In this document: piece after piece, positions 25,331 to 35,200 of the stretch
How the letters are laid out: each line of letters opens with the position of its first letter
Numbering within the stretch: the first letter of the stretch is position 1
Origin: Bacteroidota bacterium
Lineage (GTDB): Bacteria > Bacteroidota > Bacteroidia > AKYH767-A > OLB10
Assembly (NCBI GenBank): GCA_024643795.1
Contig: JAHEMF010000008.1
Location: 1 to 64,000 of the forward strand
Length of the DNA stretch: 64,000 bases
Reading direction: 5' to 3'
Made by a program: the position numbers and the translations under genes
The notes under the pieces: generated by a model
Database searches by the model: none
What the model saw: the letters and a program-made list of their open reading frames with translations, nothing else
What the model was told of the DNA's origin: nothing

Positions 25331-26629
25331 TCAATACAATGGATATTCCTTCACCATTTCATGCACTTTACTCTTCACTGACCGGAGCACCTTTTTGTCT
25401 TCGAAAGAACATATCACCTCATCAATAAGGTCTACTATCCTAATCATATCCGCTTCTTTCATACCTCTTGATGTAACTGCTGAGGTACCAATTCGCATGC
25501 CTGATGTAACGAAAGGTGATTTATCATCAAAGGGTACCATGTTCTTATTTACTGTGATCTCAGCAGCAACCAAAGCATTCTCGGCCTGCTTGCCTGTAAT
25601 ATTCTTATTTCTGAGATCTATCAGCATCATATGGTTATCGGTACCTCCTGAAATAACCTTATACCCTCTTTTCATGAATTCGGCGGCCATGGTCTTTGCA
25701 TTCTTCACAACCTGCACACAATAGTTAAAGTATTCATCGGTCAATGCCTCATAAAATGCTACTGCCTTGGCAGCTATCACATGTTCGAGCGGCCCACCCT
25801 GAGTACCGGGAAATACTGCTGAGTCAAATATAGCCGACATCATTCTTGGTTCTCCTTTAGGTGTTTTTAGTCCCCAGGGGTTTGGAAAGTCTTTACCCAT
25901 CATGATCATTCCACCTCGCGGACCTCGCAAAGTTTTATGCGTGGTGGTAGTAACAACATGGCAGTGTGGTAGTGGGTCTGATAGCAATCCCCGCGCAATT
26001 AATCCTGATGGGTGTGAAATGTCTGCAAGCAAAATTGCACCAACCGAATCTGCGATCTTTCTTAACCTTTCATAATCCCAGTCGCGCGAATATGCAGATG
26101 CACCGCAAATGATAAGTTTGGGTGATTCAGCTTTAGCTTTCTGTTCAACTTTATCATAATCTATAGTTCCCGTTGCTTCTTCAACTCCATAGAATGTTGG
26201 CTGGTATAACTTACCTGAAAAGTTTACCGGAGAACCATGAGTAAGGTGTCCGCCATGTGAAAGGTCAAATCCCATGATCTTGTCGCCGGGCTTTAATAAA
26301 GCCAACATAACAGCAGCATTGGCCTGCGCACCCGAGTGGGGCTGCACATTAACCCACTCAGCATTGAACAGCTCTGCTGCCCTTGCTATGGCAAGATCTT
26401 CCACATCATCTACAACTTCACAACCCCCATAATACCGTTTCCCGGGCAACCCTTCCGCATATTTATTAGTAAGGCAGGACCCCATTGCATCCATAACCTG
26501 TTTTGAAACAAAATTCTCTGATGCAATTAATTCTAAACCGGTCCTTTGCCTTTTTAACTCCTTGCGTATAAGTGAAAAGATCACTTTATCTTTTTCAAGA
26601 TCAAGTGTTGAATTTTTAGATGATGCCAT
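25331..26629 (-). CDS. glyA: Serine hydroxymethyltransferase
   Basis: A 432-residue PLP enzyme that converts serine and tetrahydrofolate to glycine and methylene-tetrahydrofolate. Key segments are [58 protein letters not shown], and the Schiff-base lysine in [16 protein letters not shown] (K232). It lies 33 bases after the nucleotidyltransferase gene and 49 before porQ. Confidence 0.95.
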   Translation of the reverse strand: MASSKNSTLDLEKDKVIFSLIRKELKRQRTGLELIASENFVSKQVMDAMGSCLTNKYAEGLPGKRYYGGCEVVDDVEDLAIARAAELFNAEWVNVQPHSGAQANAAVMLALLKPGDKIMGFDLSHGGHLTHGSPVNFSGKLYQPTFYGVEEATGTIDYDKVEQKAKAESPKLIICGASAYSRDWDYERLRKIADSVGAILLADISHPSGLIARGLLSDPLPHCHVVTTTTHKTLRGPRGGMIMMGKDFPNPWGLKTPKGEPRMMSAIFDSAVFPGTQGGPLEHVIAAKAVAFYEALTDEYFNYCVQVVKNAKTMAAEFMKRGYKVISGGTDNHMMLIDLRNKNITGKQAENALVAAEITVNKNMVPFDDKSPFVTSGMRIGTSAVTSRGMKEADMIRIVDLIDEVICSFEDKKVLRSVKSKVHEMVKEYPLY

Positions 26630-26662
26630 AAACTTTATTTATTTTAAATAATTCAAAATTGT

Positions 26663-27655
26663 TCAACTGAAATCTATCTCCGTTGAATCTCCAATATTAA
26701 GACTTTGACTCATACCTTTCAGAAAGGAATCGCTTCCCACTACCGACCTGTGTAAGACTGCGGTCTCAAGATGTGAGTATGAGCCAATGATGGAATCTGC
26801 AATAATGGATGATCTGATTATTGTGTGGTCACCAATCGATACATTAGGCCCGATGATAGAATCTTTAATATCACAATCGGGTGCAATACTCACAGGCTGA
26901 ATAATAATGGTGTTGGGAAAATTCATCACATGCTTTTCATTAGCTACACGCTTCAACAGGATGGCATTTGTTTCCAGAAGGTTTTCCTTACCTCCACAAT
27001 CGTACCAATTGCCAACATCAAAGTATCTGACCTTTTCACCCTTATCTATCATTTTCATAATAGCATCTGTCAGGTTATACTCATCGTTAACCTTTTGCTT
27101 GCCTTTGATGATCTCATCCAAAACAGTAAGCAGGTTTCCGGCCTTCTTAAAGAAATATACTCCTACCAGTGCAAGATTTGAAACAGGAATCTTAGGCTTT
27201 TCAATCAACCGTGATATAAATCCATCAGCACCGGGCTCAACCACACCAAAATTTCTGGGGTCTTCCACACGCTTGACACCCAGCATGGAGTGTTCCTGCT
27301 GAATAATTGTTTTAAGGTCGAATTCAATAATCGTATCTCCCAAAACAATTAGCATAGATTCATCGGGATCCAAAAGATCTTTGGCAAGCCACACAGCCTC
27401 ACCGGTTCCTTCACGTGGTTCCTGTACCACAAATGAGGCGTTGATATTTGGGTATTTATCGCTGACAAAAGCTTCTATCTTATCTCCCAGATAACCAATA
27501 ATAAATACAAAATCATTGAACCCATTGACTATCAGATAATCAATAATATGTGAAAGTATAGGCTTACCTGCTACCGGAACCAAAGCCTTTGGCTGAGTAT
27601 GAGTATGAGGTCTTAGCTTACTGCCTATCCCGGCAACCGGTATTATTATTTTCAT
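26663..27655 (-). CDS. Sugar-phosphate nucleotidyltransferase with beta-helix tail
   Basis: A 330-residue NTP transferase. The N-terminal domain has the pyrophosphorylase signature MKIIIPVAGIGSKLRPHTHTQPKALVPVAGKPIL, a Mg-binding LIVLGDTIIEFDL strand and NDEYNLTDAIMKM. The C-terminal ~85 residues are left-handed beta-helix repeats (PVSIAPDCDIKDSIIGPNVSIG and following), as in glucose-1-phosphate thymidylyltransferase-like and mannose-1-phosphate guanylyltransferase-like enzymes. The sugar and nucleotide cannot be assigned. Likely role: activated sugars for surface glycans. Confidence 0.8.
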   Translation of the reverse strand: MKIIIPVAGIGSKLRPHTHTQPKALVPVAGKPILSHIIDYLIVNGFNDFVFIIGYLGDKIEAFVSDKYPNINASFVVQEPREGTGEAVWLAKDLLDPDESMLIVLGDTIIEFDLKTIIQQEHSMLGVKRVEDPRNFGVVEPGADGFISRLIEKPKIPVSNLALVGVYFFKKAGNLLTVLDEIIKGKQKVNDEYNLTDAIMKMIDKGEKVRYFDVGNWYDCGGKENLLETNAILLKRVANEKHVMNFPNTIIIQPVSIAPDCDIKDSIIGPNVSIGDHTIIRSSIIADSIIGSYSHLETAVLHRSVVGSDSFLKGMSQSLNIGDSTEIDFS

Positions 27656-27705
27656 GGATACAAGATGTTAAGGCATTATAAAAGAGCCGGAACAGATTGA
27701 TCAGA

Positions 27706-27713
27706 CAAAAGTA
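27706..27713 (-). promoter_or_regulatory. -7 box of the nucleotidyltransferase gene
   Basis: TACTTTTG on the minus strand, 50 bases before the ATG. Confidence 0.45.
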
Positions 27714-27816
27714 ATGGTTAATAATGAGTTAGTACATTGCAGGCCAATTGTGATCTGATATTTTATCAGATAATAGCCGTTGAACAACCTTTACGGGCAG
27801 AATTTGTTACAATCCA

Positions 27817-28434
27817 ATGATACGATTGATTTTCAAAATCATAAAAGGAATTTTTCTTACCATTTTTACCCTGGTAGTGTTGGTACTTTTAAATCACTTC
27901 CTTATCGGGATAATTGGGGAGGTCAGCATTAAGAATCAGCCCTGGGATTCCTCAAAAGGTCGAAATATTTTGGTTCTGGGTGCAGGAAGTAGCGAACCCG
28001 GACTCTGGGTTAACCATTCATTTGATAATCGGATGCAGGCTGTCAAAAGATTGATAAATGAAGGAGTGGAAGGTGATATAGTAATGAGTGGTATGTATAA
28101 GCCCCCCTATTATGATGAACCCGATGATATGAAAAGGGTGCTTACGCAGATGGGTATCTCAGAAAACAGATTGATCGCCGATTATGAAGGTGTGCGTACA
28201 TGGTCGTCAATAGAAAGTTATTCTATGAAGTTTGAGGACACGCCGGTAACAATTGTTGCACAGCGCGCACAACTGCAACGGGCATTGTTCATATCTCACT
28301 TTGTTGGAGCACCCGCAATTGGATTTAAGGCCCAGGAACCCCCTTATAAACATTGGTACTGGTTATTACGAGAAATACTTGCCCGTGGAAAATGTTCAAT
28401 GGATTGTCTTGCTTACCTGATCAAAAAACTATAA
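27817..28434 (+). CDS. SanA/YdcF-like (DUF218) membrane-anchored protein
   Basis: A 205-residue protein with an N-terminal membrane segment (about 8-32) and a DUF218 domain: NILVLGAGSSEPGLWVNHSFDNRMQAVKRLI, VMSGMYKPPYYDEPDDMKRVL and ADYEGVRTWSSIESYSM. The last motif corresponds to the conserved D-x-x-x-R-T-x-x-S/T segment. SanA of enteric bacteria affects envelope permeability and vancomycin resistance at high temperature, and the biochemical activity is unknown. It precedes the nitronate monooxygenase-like gene by 10 bases and may be co-transcribed. Confidence 0.82.
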   Translation: MIRLIFKIIKGIFLTIFTLVVLVLLNHFLIGIIGEVSIKNQPWDSSKGRNILVLGAGSSEPGLWVNHSFDNRMQAVKRLINEGVEGDIVMSGMYKPPYYDEPDDMKRVLTQMGISENRLIADYEGVRTWSSIESYSMKFEDTPVTIVAQRAQLQRALFISHFVGAPAIGFKAQEPPYKHWYWLLREILARGKCSMDCLAYLIKKL

Positions 28435-28444
28435 CATCGCCTCA

Positions 28445-29401
28445 ATGAAAAATAACAGGATCTGCGAATTACTGGGGATCAAATACCCCATTATTCAGGC
28501 CGGGATGATCTGGTGCAGCGGATGGCAACTGGCGTCTGCCGTATCAAATGTGGGTGGACTGGGGGTCATAGGATCGGGATCAATGTATCCTCATATCCTT
28601 GACGAACAGCTCACCAAATGCAAGGCTGCCACTAAAAATCCGTTTGCTGTGAATGTTCCTTTGTTATATCCTGACATTGATAAACTCATTGATATAATCA
28701 TTCAGCATGACGTAAAAGTTGTCTTCACCTCTGCTGGCAATCCAAATACCTGGACAAGTAAATTAAAATCGCACGACATTAAAGTGGTTCATGTTGTATC
28801 AAACTCAAAATTCGCACTTAAAGCACAGGCTGCAGGCGTTGATGCTGTAGTAGCTGAGGGATTTGAAGCAGGTGGTCATAACGGCCGTGAGGAAACAACA
28901 ACCATGTGTTTGATTCCTATTATTAAAGGTGCCGTGGACATACCCGTGATAGCTGCCGGAGGTATAGGGTCAGGAAGAACCATGATGGCGGCATTTGCAT
29001 TAGGTGCCGAAGCAGTACAGATAGGATCACGGTTTGTGGTATCAGAGGAATCATCGGCACACCCAAATTTTAAACAAAAGCTCCTCGAAACTAAAGAGGG
29101 TGATACAACCTTAACTTTAAAAAGCATCACACCTGTAAGGCTTATAAAAAATGCATTCTATGAACAGGTACGTGAAGCCCAGGAAAGAGGTGCAGACAAC
29201 AATGAACTGATCAGAATACTTGGAAGAGCACGAGCCAAAAAAGGCATGTTTGAAGGCGATATGGAGCAAGGAGAACTGGAGATAGGACAAGTTTCGGCAT
29301 CGTTCAAAAAAATACAACCCGCAGCAGATATTGTTGTAGAAATATGGCAGGAATTCATCGAAACAAAAAAACAATTAGCAGAACTTGATACTGATATATG
29401 A
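28445..29401 (+). CDS. Nitronate monooxygenase / FabK-like flavoprotein
   Basis: A 318-residue TIM-barrel FMN enzyme of the 2-nitropropane dioxygenase family. It opens with ICELLGIKYPIIQAGMIWCSGWQLASAVSNVGGLGVIGSG, the FMN-binding start of the barrel. VVAEGFEAGGHNGREE supplies the family histidine, and IPVIAAGGIGSGRTMMAAFALGAEAVQIGSRFV binds the FMN phosphate. Relatives oxidise alkyl nitronates or reduce enoyl-ACP (FabK); these two uses cannot be separated here. It overlaps the M16 peptidase gene by four bases (ATGA). Confidence 0.82.
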   Translation: MKNNRICELLGIKYPIIQAGMIWCSGWQLASAVSNVGGLGVIGSGSMYPHILDEQLTKCKAATKNPFAVNVPLLYPDIDKLIDIIIQHDVKVVFTSAGNPNTWTSKLKSHDIKVVHVVSNSKFALKAQAAGVDAVVAEGFEAGGHNGREETTTMCLIPIIKGAVDIPVIAAGGIGSGRTMMAAFALGAEAVQIGSRFVVSEESSAHPNFKQKLLETKEGDTTLTLKSITPVRLIKNAFYEQVREAQERGADNNELIRILGRARAKKGMFEGDMEQGELEIGQVSASFKKIQPAADIVVEIWQEFIETKKQLAELDTDI

Positions 29402-30639
29402 TCCATTTTGAACAATTCACCCTATCTAACGGGTTACGTGTATTTGTAAACAACGACCGCACTACTCCACTTGTAGCTATGAATGTACTTTACATGGTTG
29501 GCGCCCGTGATGAAGACCCCTCACAAACAGGATTTGCACACTTATTTGAACATCTTATGTTCGGCGGATCGGTGAACATTCCCAGTTATGATGAACCTCT
29601 GCAACGTGCGGGAGGCGAGAATAACGCATTCACCAATAACGACTTTACAAACTACTATCTCACTTTACCAGCACAGAATATTGAAACCGCCTTTTGGCTC
29701 GAATCAGATCGCATGCTTAATCTGGCATTCTCTGAAAGAAGTCTTGAAGTACAACGTAATGTGGTGGTTGAAGAGTTCCGTCAACGATATCTGAACCAAC
29801 CTTACGGCGATGTTTGGCTACACCTCAGGCCTCTGGCCTACAAAGTGCATCCATACAAGTGGCCTACCATTGGCAAAGAAATAGCACATATTGAAGACGC
29901 GGTATTGGATGATGTGAAACAATTTTTCAAAAGATTTTACCATCCTACCAATGCTATTCTCAGCCTTTCAGGAAACATTGATGTAGATACTGCACGTAAA
30001 CTTTGTGAAAAATGGTTTGAACCTATTGCAGCAGGCGAAAAAGTTTTACATGAACTTCCTCAGGAACCAATTCAAACAGAACGAAGAGAACTTACCCTTC
30101 ACAAGGATGTGCCTTATGACTCCATCTACAAAGTGTGGCATTGTGGAGCGCGCTCTGATAAAAATTTCTATGCTACTGACTTGCTTACCGATATTCTTTC
30201 ATCAGGAAAATCGTCCCGACTATTCAACGAACTCATTCGCAAACAAAAACTATTCACTTCTGTTTCAGCCTATCTTTTGGGCGACCTTGATAAAAGTGTT
30301 GTGGTTGCTGAAGGAAGAGTGGTGAAAGGTATTGATATCAAACTTGCTGAAGCTGCACTGGATGCTGAAATACGTAAGATCAGCTCAGAAAAAGTGACAG
30401 CCCGTGAACTGACCAAAGTAAAACAAAAAGTGGAATCGGGTTTGGCCTTTGGTGATATGAACATTGCCAATAAGGCTCTGAATCTTTGCTATTATGAAAT
30501 GCTGGGTGATGCTAATTTACTGAACCAGCAAAAAGATCTTTATTCAAAAGTTGATGCCGGTGAGATACTTTCCACTGCATCAGATATTTTCAAAGATCAG
30601 AACTCATCGGTAATGTATTACCTGTCTAATTTAAATTGA
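29398..30639 (+). CDS. M16 family zinc peptidase (active subunit)
   Basis: A 413-residue peptidase of the pitrilysin/insulinase family. The inverted zinc motif HxxEH is present in FAHLFEHLMFGG (H48, E51, H52), and the distant glutamate ligand is in NVVVEEFRQR (E125/E126). The second domain carries the usual degenerate C-terminal half. There is no signal peptide. It overlaps the gene before and the next M16 gene by four bases each, so the pair is made together, as in two-subunit M16B peptidases. Confidence 0.88.
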   Translation: MIHFEQFTLSNGLRVFVNNDRTTPLVAMNVLYMVGARDEDPSQTGFAHLFEHLMFGGSVNIPSYDEPLQRAGGENNAFTNNDFTNYYLTLPAQNIETAFWLESDRMLNLAFSERSLEVQRNVVVEEFRQRYLNQPYGDVWLHLRPLAYKVHPYKWPTIGKEIAHIEDAVLDDVKQFFKRFYHPTNAILSLSGNIDVDTARKLCEKWFEPIAAGEKVLHELPQEPIQTERRELTLHKDVPYDSIYKVWHCGARSDKNFYATDLLTDILSSGKSSRLFNELIRKQKLFTSVSAYLLGDLDKSVVVAEGRVVKGIDIKLAEAALDAEIRKISSEKVTARELTKVKQKVESGLAFGDMNIANKALNLCYYEMLGDANLLNQQKDLYSKVDAGEILSTASDIFKDQNSSVMYYLSNLN

Positions 30640-31916
30640 TCATGCTCAACAGAACCATTGAACCCGGCATATCTATTCCGGAGTCCATTAACATCATCAA
30701 ACCCGCTACACAAACACTTGAGAACGGTATTGAGTTAAACGTCATCAATGCGGGAGAAGAAGAAGTGTTGAAGCTGGAATTGATCTTCCCAACCAGGGTA
30801 AGTGACCCCGGCTCTTACATAGTTGCATCGGCCACCCACTCACTCATTGATGCTGGTATACCCGGCAAGGATGCGCATACTATTGCTGAATCGTTCGACT
30901 ATTTTGGAGCCCATCTCCAAACCGAAATAACTCCTGATCATAAACATATAATCTTGTATTGCATCAGCAAATATCTTCCTGATACCTTGCCTTTACTTTT
31001 GCAAATAATTAAGGAAGCCGACTATCCTCAGACTGAGATTGATAATTATATCACCCGAATGAAACAAACACTTGTCGTAAATCGCGAAAAAGTAAGCTGG
31101 TTGGCAAGAGTGAATTTCAATTCAAGTATCTACGGAAACAAGTCTCCCTATGGTTACATTCCTGATGAATCATTTTATAAACTAATAGAACGGGATTCGT
31201 TGCTGCAGAACCGTGAAGAATCCTATAGCTGGAGTAATTGTATTGTGATCTTATCTGGACGTATGCCCGATAACGTTATATCATTTGTTAAAGACAACCT
31301 TGCGGCGATCAATATTAGTAATACCATTGGCAGTAACGTTAAACCTGATGTTGAAGAAACACCCGGAAAGGCAAAGTTCAGAATCGAAAAGAAAGACGCT
31401 GTCCAATGCGGGATCCGTGTTGGAAGGAAGCTATTCAACAAACACCATCATGATTTTCAGGGACTCACAGTTGTAAATACTATTCTGGGTGGGTACTTTG
31501 GCTCCAGACTGATGTCTAACATCAGAGAAGATAAAGGTTATACATACGGGATAGGTTCTGCAATAATTCCAAACAAGGACTCCGGTGCTTTTTTCATTAC
31601 TTCTGAAGTAGGAGCACAGGTTGTTGAACCAGCGCTCAAGGAAATTTACTTTGAACTTCAACGGCTTTGCGATGAGCAGGTTCCTGAAGAAGAATTGAAC
31701 CTTGTAAAGAATTACATGACAGGAGTATTTCAACGAAGTATTGACGGACCGTTTGCACTTGCCGACCGGTACAAAGGGTTAAGGCTATGGGAATTGGAAT
31801 ATGATTATCTGGACCGTTACTTAAATCTTATTAGGGAAATAGACCCCGGAACCATTCAAAAGTTAGCAGCAACATATTTGCACCCTGATATGATGAATGA
31901 GGTCGTAGCAGGATAA
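30636..31916 (+). CDS. M16 family peptidase-like partner without zinc motif
   Basis: A 426-residue M16 homologue. At the position of the zinc motif it reads ATHSLIDAGIPGKD, with no HxxEH, so it should be catalytically inactive. The C-terminal family motif GGYFGSRLMSNIREDKGYTYGIGS is intact; the R and Y of this motif help bind substrate carbonyls in M16B enzymes. Such non-catalytic partners complete the clam-shell chamber with the active subunit upstream. Coupled by a four-base overlap. Confidence 0.87.
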   Translation: MIMLNRTIEPGISIPESINIIKPATQTLENGIELNVINAGEEEVLKLELIFPTRVSDPGSYIVASATHSLIDAGIPGKDAHTIAESFDYFGAHLQTEITPDHKHIILYCISKYLPDTLPLLLQIIKEADYPQTEIDNYITRMKQTLVVNREKVSWLARVNFNSSIYGNKSPYGYIPDESFYKLIERDSLLQNREESYSWSNCIVILSGRMPDNVISFVKDNLAAINISNTIGSNVKPDVEETPGKAKFRIEKKDAVQCGIRVGRKLFNKHHHDFQGLTVVNTILGGYFGSRLMSNIREDKGYTYGIGSAIIPNKDSGAFFITSEVGAQVVEPALKEIYFELQRLCDEQVPEEELNLVKNYMTGVFQRSIDGPFALADRYKGLRLWELEYDYLDRYLNLIREIDPGTIQKLAATYLHPDMMNEVVAG

Positions 31917-32212
31917 ATATATGGTATCTAATTTAAAATCAATCACTTAAGTAGTTTGAATAATAGATTGAGGAATAAAATAAACCATCTTTTGTTCTTA
32001 TGTCATTGATTTATAGCCATATACATAAACCTAACTTTTTATAATCTTGTCCATCATCATGTCATATGGACTATTTTCAAAGTCAAATTCAAGAACAGTG
32101 TACCCTTCATTCAGTTATTGGCTGATAATTAGGCCGTAATACTTCAAAATCTAAGATCTGAATGCAACTTCAAGACTATGTAACTGCGTCTTGCCAGTAA
32201 GTAATTTAGGTA
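31917..32212 (+). other. Intergenic region without recognised gene
   Basis: About 300 AT-rich bases between the M16 pair and the promoter of the large surface-protein gene. I see no ORF with coding character, no tRNA, no strong hairpin with a T-run and no repeat. The leader between the promoter (ending 32244) and the TTG start at 32284 is 39 bases. Confidence 0.6.
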
Positions 32213-32244
32213 TTGACCTGTACCTTCCTTATTTCGTATATTTG
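32213..32244 (+). promoter_or_regulatory. Promoter of the 2440-residue protein gene
   Basis: TTG (32213-32215), 21 bases, TATATTTG (32237-32244): a complete Bacteroidota promoter match. Confidence 0.72.
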
Positions 32245-32283
32245 AAAGTTAAAGTCTAACCCAATCAGAAACCCTGTAAGCAA

Positions 32284-35200
32284 TTGAAAAAGAGCCTTCT
32301 ACTCCTAATCTTCATTTTCCTGTCCGGTACTACCAGCCTTTGGGCTTCTCACGGAATGGGAGGTGAAATTACCTGGAAATGCCTTCCAAACGGTCAATTT
32401 CAATTTACGATGAAGTTTTATCGTGACTGTAATGGAATAAGCGGTCCAGCCTCGGTTACATTGCAGACCAATCACCCGGTGGGTAACATTCCTTGTAACA
32501 AGATAGCACAGAATGACATCTCACCTGACGGTATTCTGTATAATGGAACCGGAACTTGCGCAACATGCGCACAAGGCGGAACACCAGCCATTCCCGGATT
32601 AGTAGAAGAATTCATCTACCAGTCAGCACCTATTACGCTTGCCGGAGTTCCTCCTGCAGCAGGATGGTATTTTCAATGGGGAACATGTTGCAGAAGTGCA
32701 TCTGTAACCAACCTTATCAATCCTGGTTCTGAAGGATTTCTTTTGAGAGCACTTATGTTCCCATATAACGGCCAAAATACAAGCCCATGTTTTGACTCAT
32801 CTCCATTCTTTGCTGAAAGACCAAGTACGATTATTTGTACCGGTTACCCATATACGTACAACCACAATGCTATTGACCCTGAACAAGATTCACTGGTTTA
32901 TTCATGGGGCCAACCATTGGATGATAATGGTACAGCATTACCTTTTGCAGGTGGCTATAGTGTAAACAGCCAGTTACCTGGCCCTATCCAAAACCCAAGC
33001 AACCAGGCAATAACCTTGGACCCACACACCGGTGAACTGAATTATCTTTCATACACCGGAGGTTACTTTGCTACTGTATTGAAAGTTACTGCCTATAAAT
33101 GTGGAATTAAAGTAGCAGAGATATTCAGGGAGATAAATGTGGTACTTAATTCAAACTGTCCTCCTACCATGGCAGGTGTCCAGAATTTACCTCCTAATGT
33201 AAATGCTCCTTTCTACGATCCGGTTACAGGTTTGCAAACCTCATATCAGGATACAGTTTATGCAGGCGATACTGTGAACTTCTTCCTTAATGCAACAGAT
33301 TTTGACTTTTTCCAAAACGGAACCAATCAAACCATTACTATCGAGGCCTCAGGTAATCAGTTCGGAACCAGTTTTACAAATCCAAACGCCGGGTGCCTGC
33401 TACCACCTTGTGCAACGCTGACGCAAACAGTGCCATTCTCATTTCCTATAGCCGGAGGGGTAGGGTTTAACTGGGTTACTACATGTGACCACGTTGCAGG
33501 TATAAACAGTGTATGTTTCAAAGCATCAAATACGTATACATTCGTTATAAAGGCGACCGACAATTATTGTCCGGCCAACGCTTCTAAATACAGTACGATT
33601 TCTATCACAGTGCTTCCACCACCAGTGCTGGCAGCACCTAAATTGCGCTGTGCATCTGTTAACAATGACGGTAGTGTCTCGCTAAGTTGGACCAAATCCA
33701 CACCAATCGATACTCAGGCAACATTCCATTCTTATGATGTTTATGCATCACTGGCAGCAGCTGGTCCATGGACATTAGTTGATAGTGTTAAAACAGGATT
33801 TAATACTCAGACCTACACTCATAGTGCTGCAAGCATGAATACCTTCTTCGGAACCAATGCACAGCAACAATCTATTTATTATCATATCAAAACCAGATCA
33901 GGTTGTACTAAGGATTCTGTTTCACTGCAAGGAAATGTATTGCGCACTATTAAACTCAATACCGCTACCAATGCAAACATTGAAGCCGTACTTACATGGA
34001 ATGCATTAAGTACACCACCGTTGTCAAGTCATAATTCAAGGTATCTCATTTACAAATCCTATCCATTAGGCTCGCCATGGGTATTACTGGATTCGGCAGC
34101 AGCTTTAACATACACCGATACCACAACCAAACAGATCTGCGATGATTATGTTGCTTATCGTGTTGATCTTCGTGATAGTACGGGATGCGTAAGTAAGTCG
34201 TCAATTGACACTTTACATGTTATCAACAATACACCATCGGTAGCGATCAATCCCGTGAACCCTGCTTTCTGTCAGGGAGGGAATGTGGTTCTTTCGGCAA
34301 GTCCAAGTGCAACATATCAATGGAACACAGGTGCCACCACACAATCGATCACAGTGGCCAGCACAGGAACCTATACCGTATCAGTAACTCAAGCAGGAGG
34401 TTGTACTGCTACCAACTCCACCACGGTTACGGTAAACCCCAACCCTATTCCAAATATAACAGGAATCAATGTGATCTGTCAGGGGCAAAGTACCACCTTC
34501 AATGCAGGTGCATACTCTTCTTTCAGCTGGAGTACAGGAGCCACTACTCAAAATATTATACCTCTTATTGCCGGTACATATACAGTTACCGTTACAGACT
34601 CAAAAGGATGTACCGGAACAGATACACATACACTTACTATTAACAGCAACCCTGTTCCTGTTATTGCAGGTAACTTTACAATATGTTCTGGCCAGAATAC
34701 TACATTGAATGCAGGGGGTTATCCCGGAGTCCAATGGAGCACAGGAGCAACTACGCAAACCATAAGTGTTGGTACTGCAGGTCCGTTCACTGTTACAGTT
34801 ACCAATGGCAATGGTTGTACCGGAACAGCAACTCAGGGTGTAACGGTGAACCCATTACCAACACCTACCATTACAGGTACAACCTCAATTTGTCAGGGCA
34901 CCAATACCACTCTTGATGCCGGCGCAGGATATTCAGCTTACCAATGGAGTACCGGTGCAGCCGCGCAAACCATAAATGTTAGTACAACCACTACGGTAAC
35001 TGTTACAGTTACTGATGCAAAAGGTTGTAAGAACAGTGACACAGAAAGTGTGGTTGTGAATCAGAATCCTACTCCTAACATTACGGGTATAAATGCCATT
35101 TGCCAGGGACAGAACACAACTTTTAATGCTGGTGCCTATTCTTCTTATAACTGGAGTACAGGTGCTACTACTCAAACAGTTAGTTTAAACACTGCAGGTA

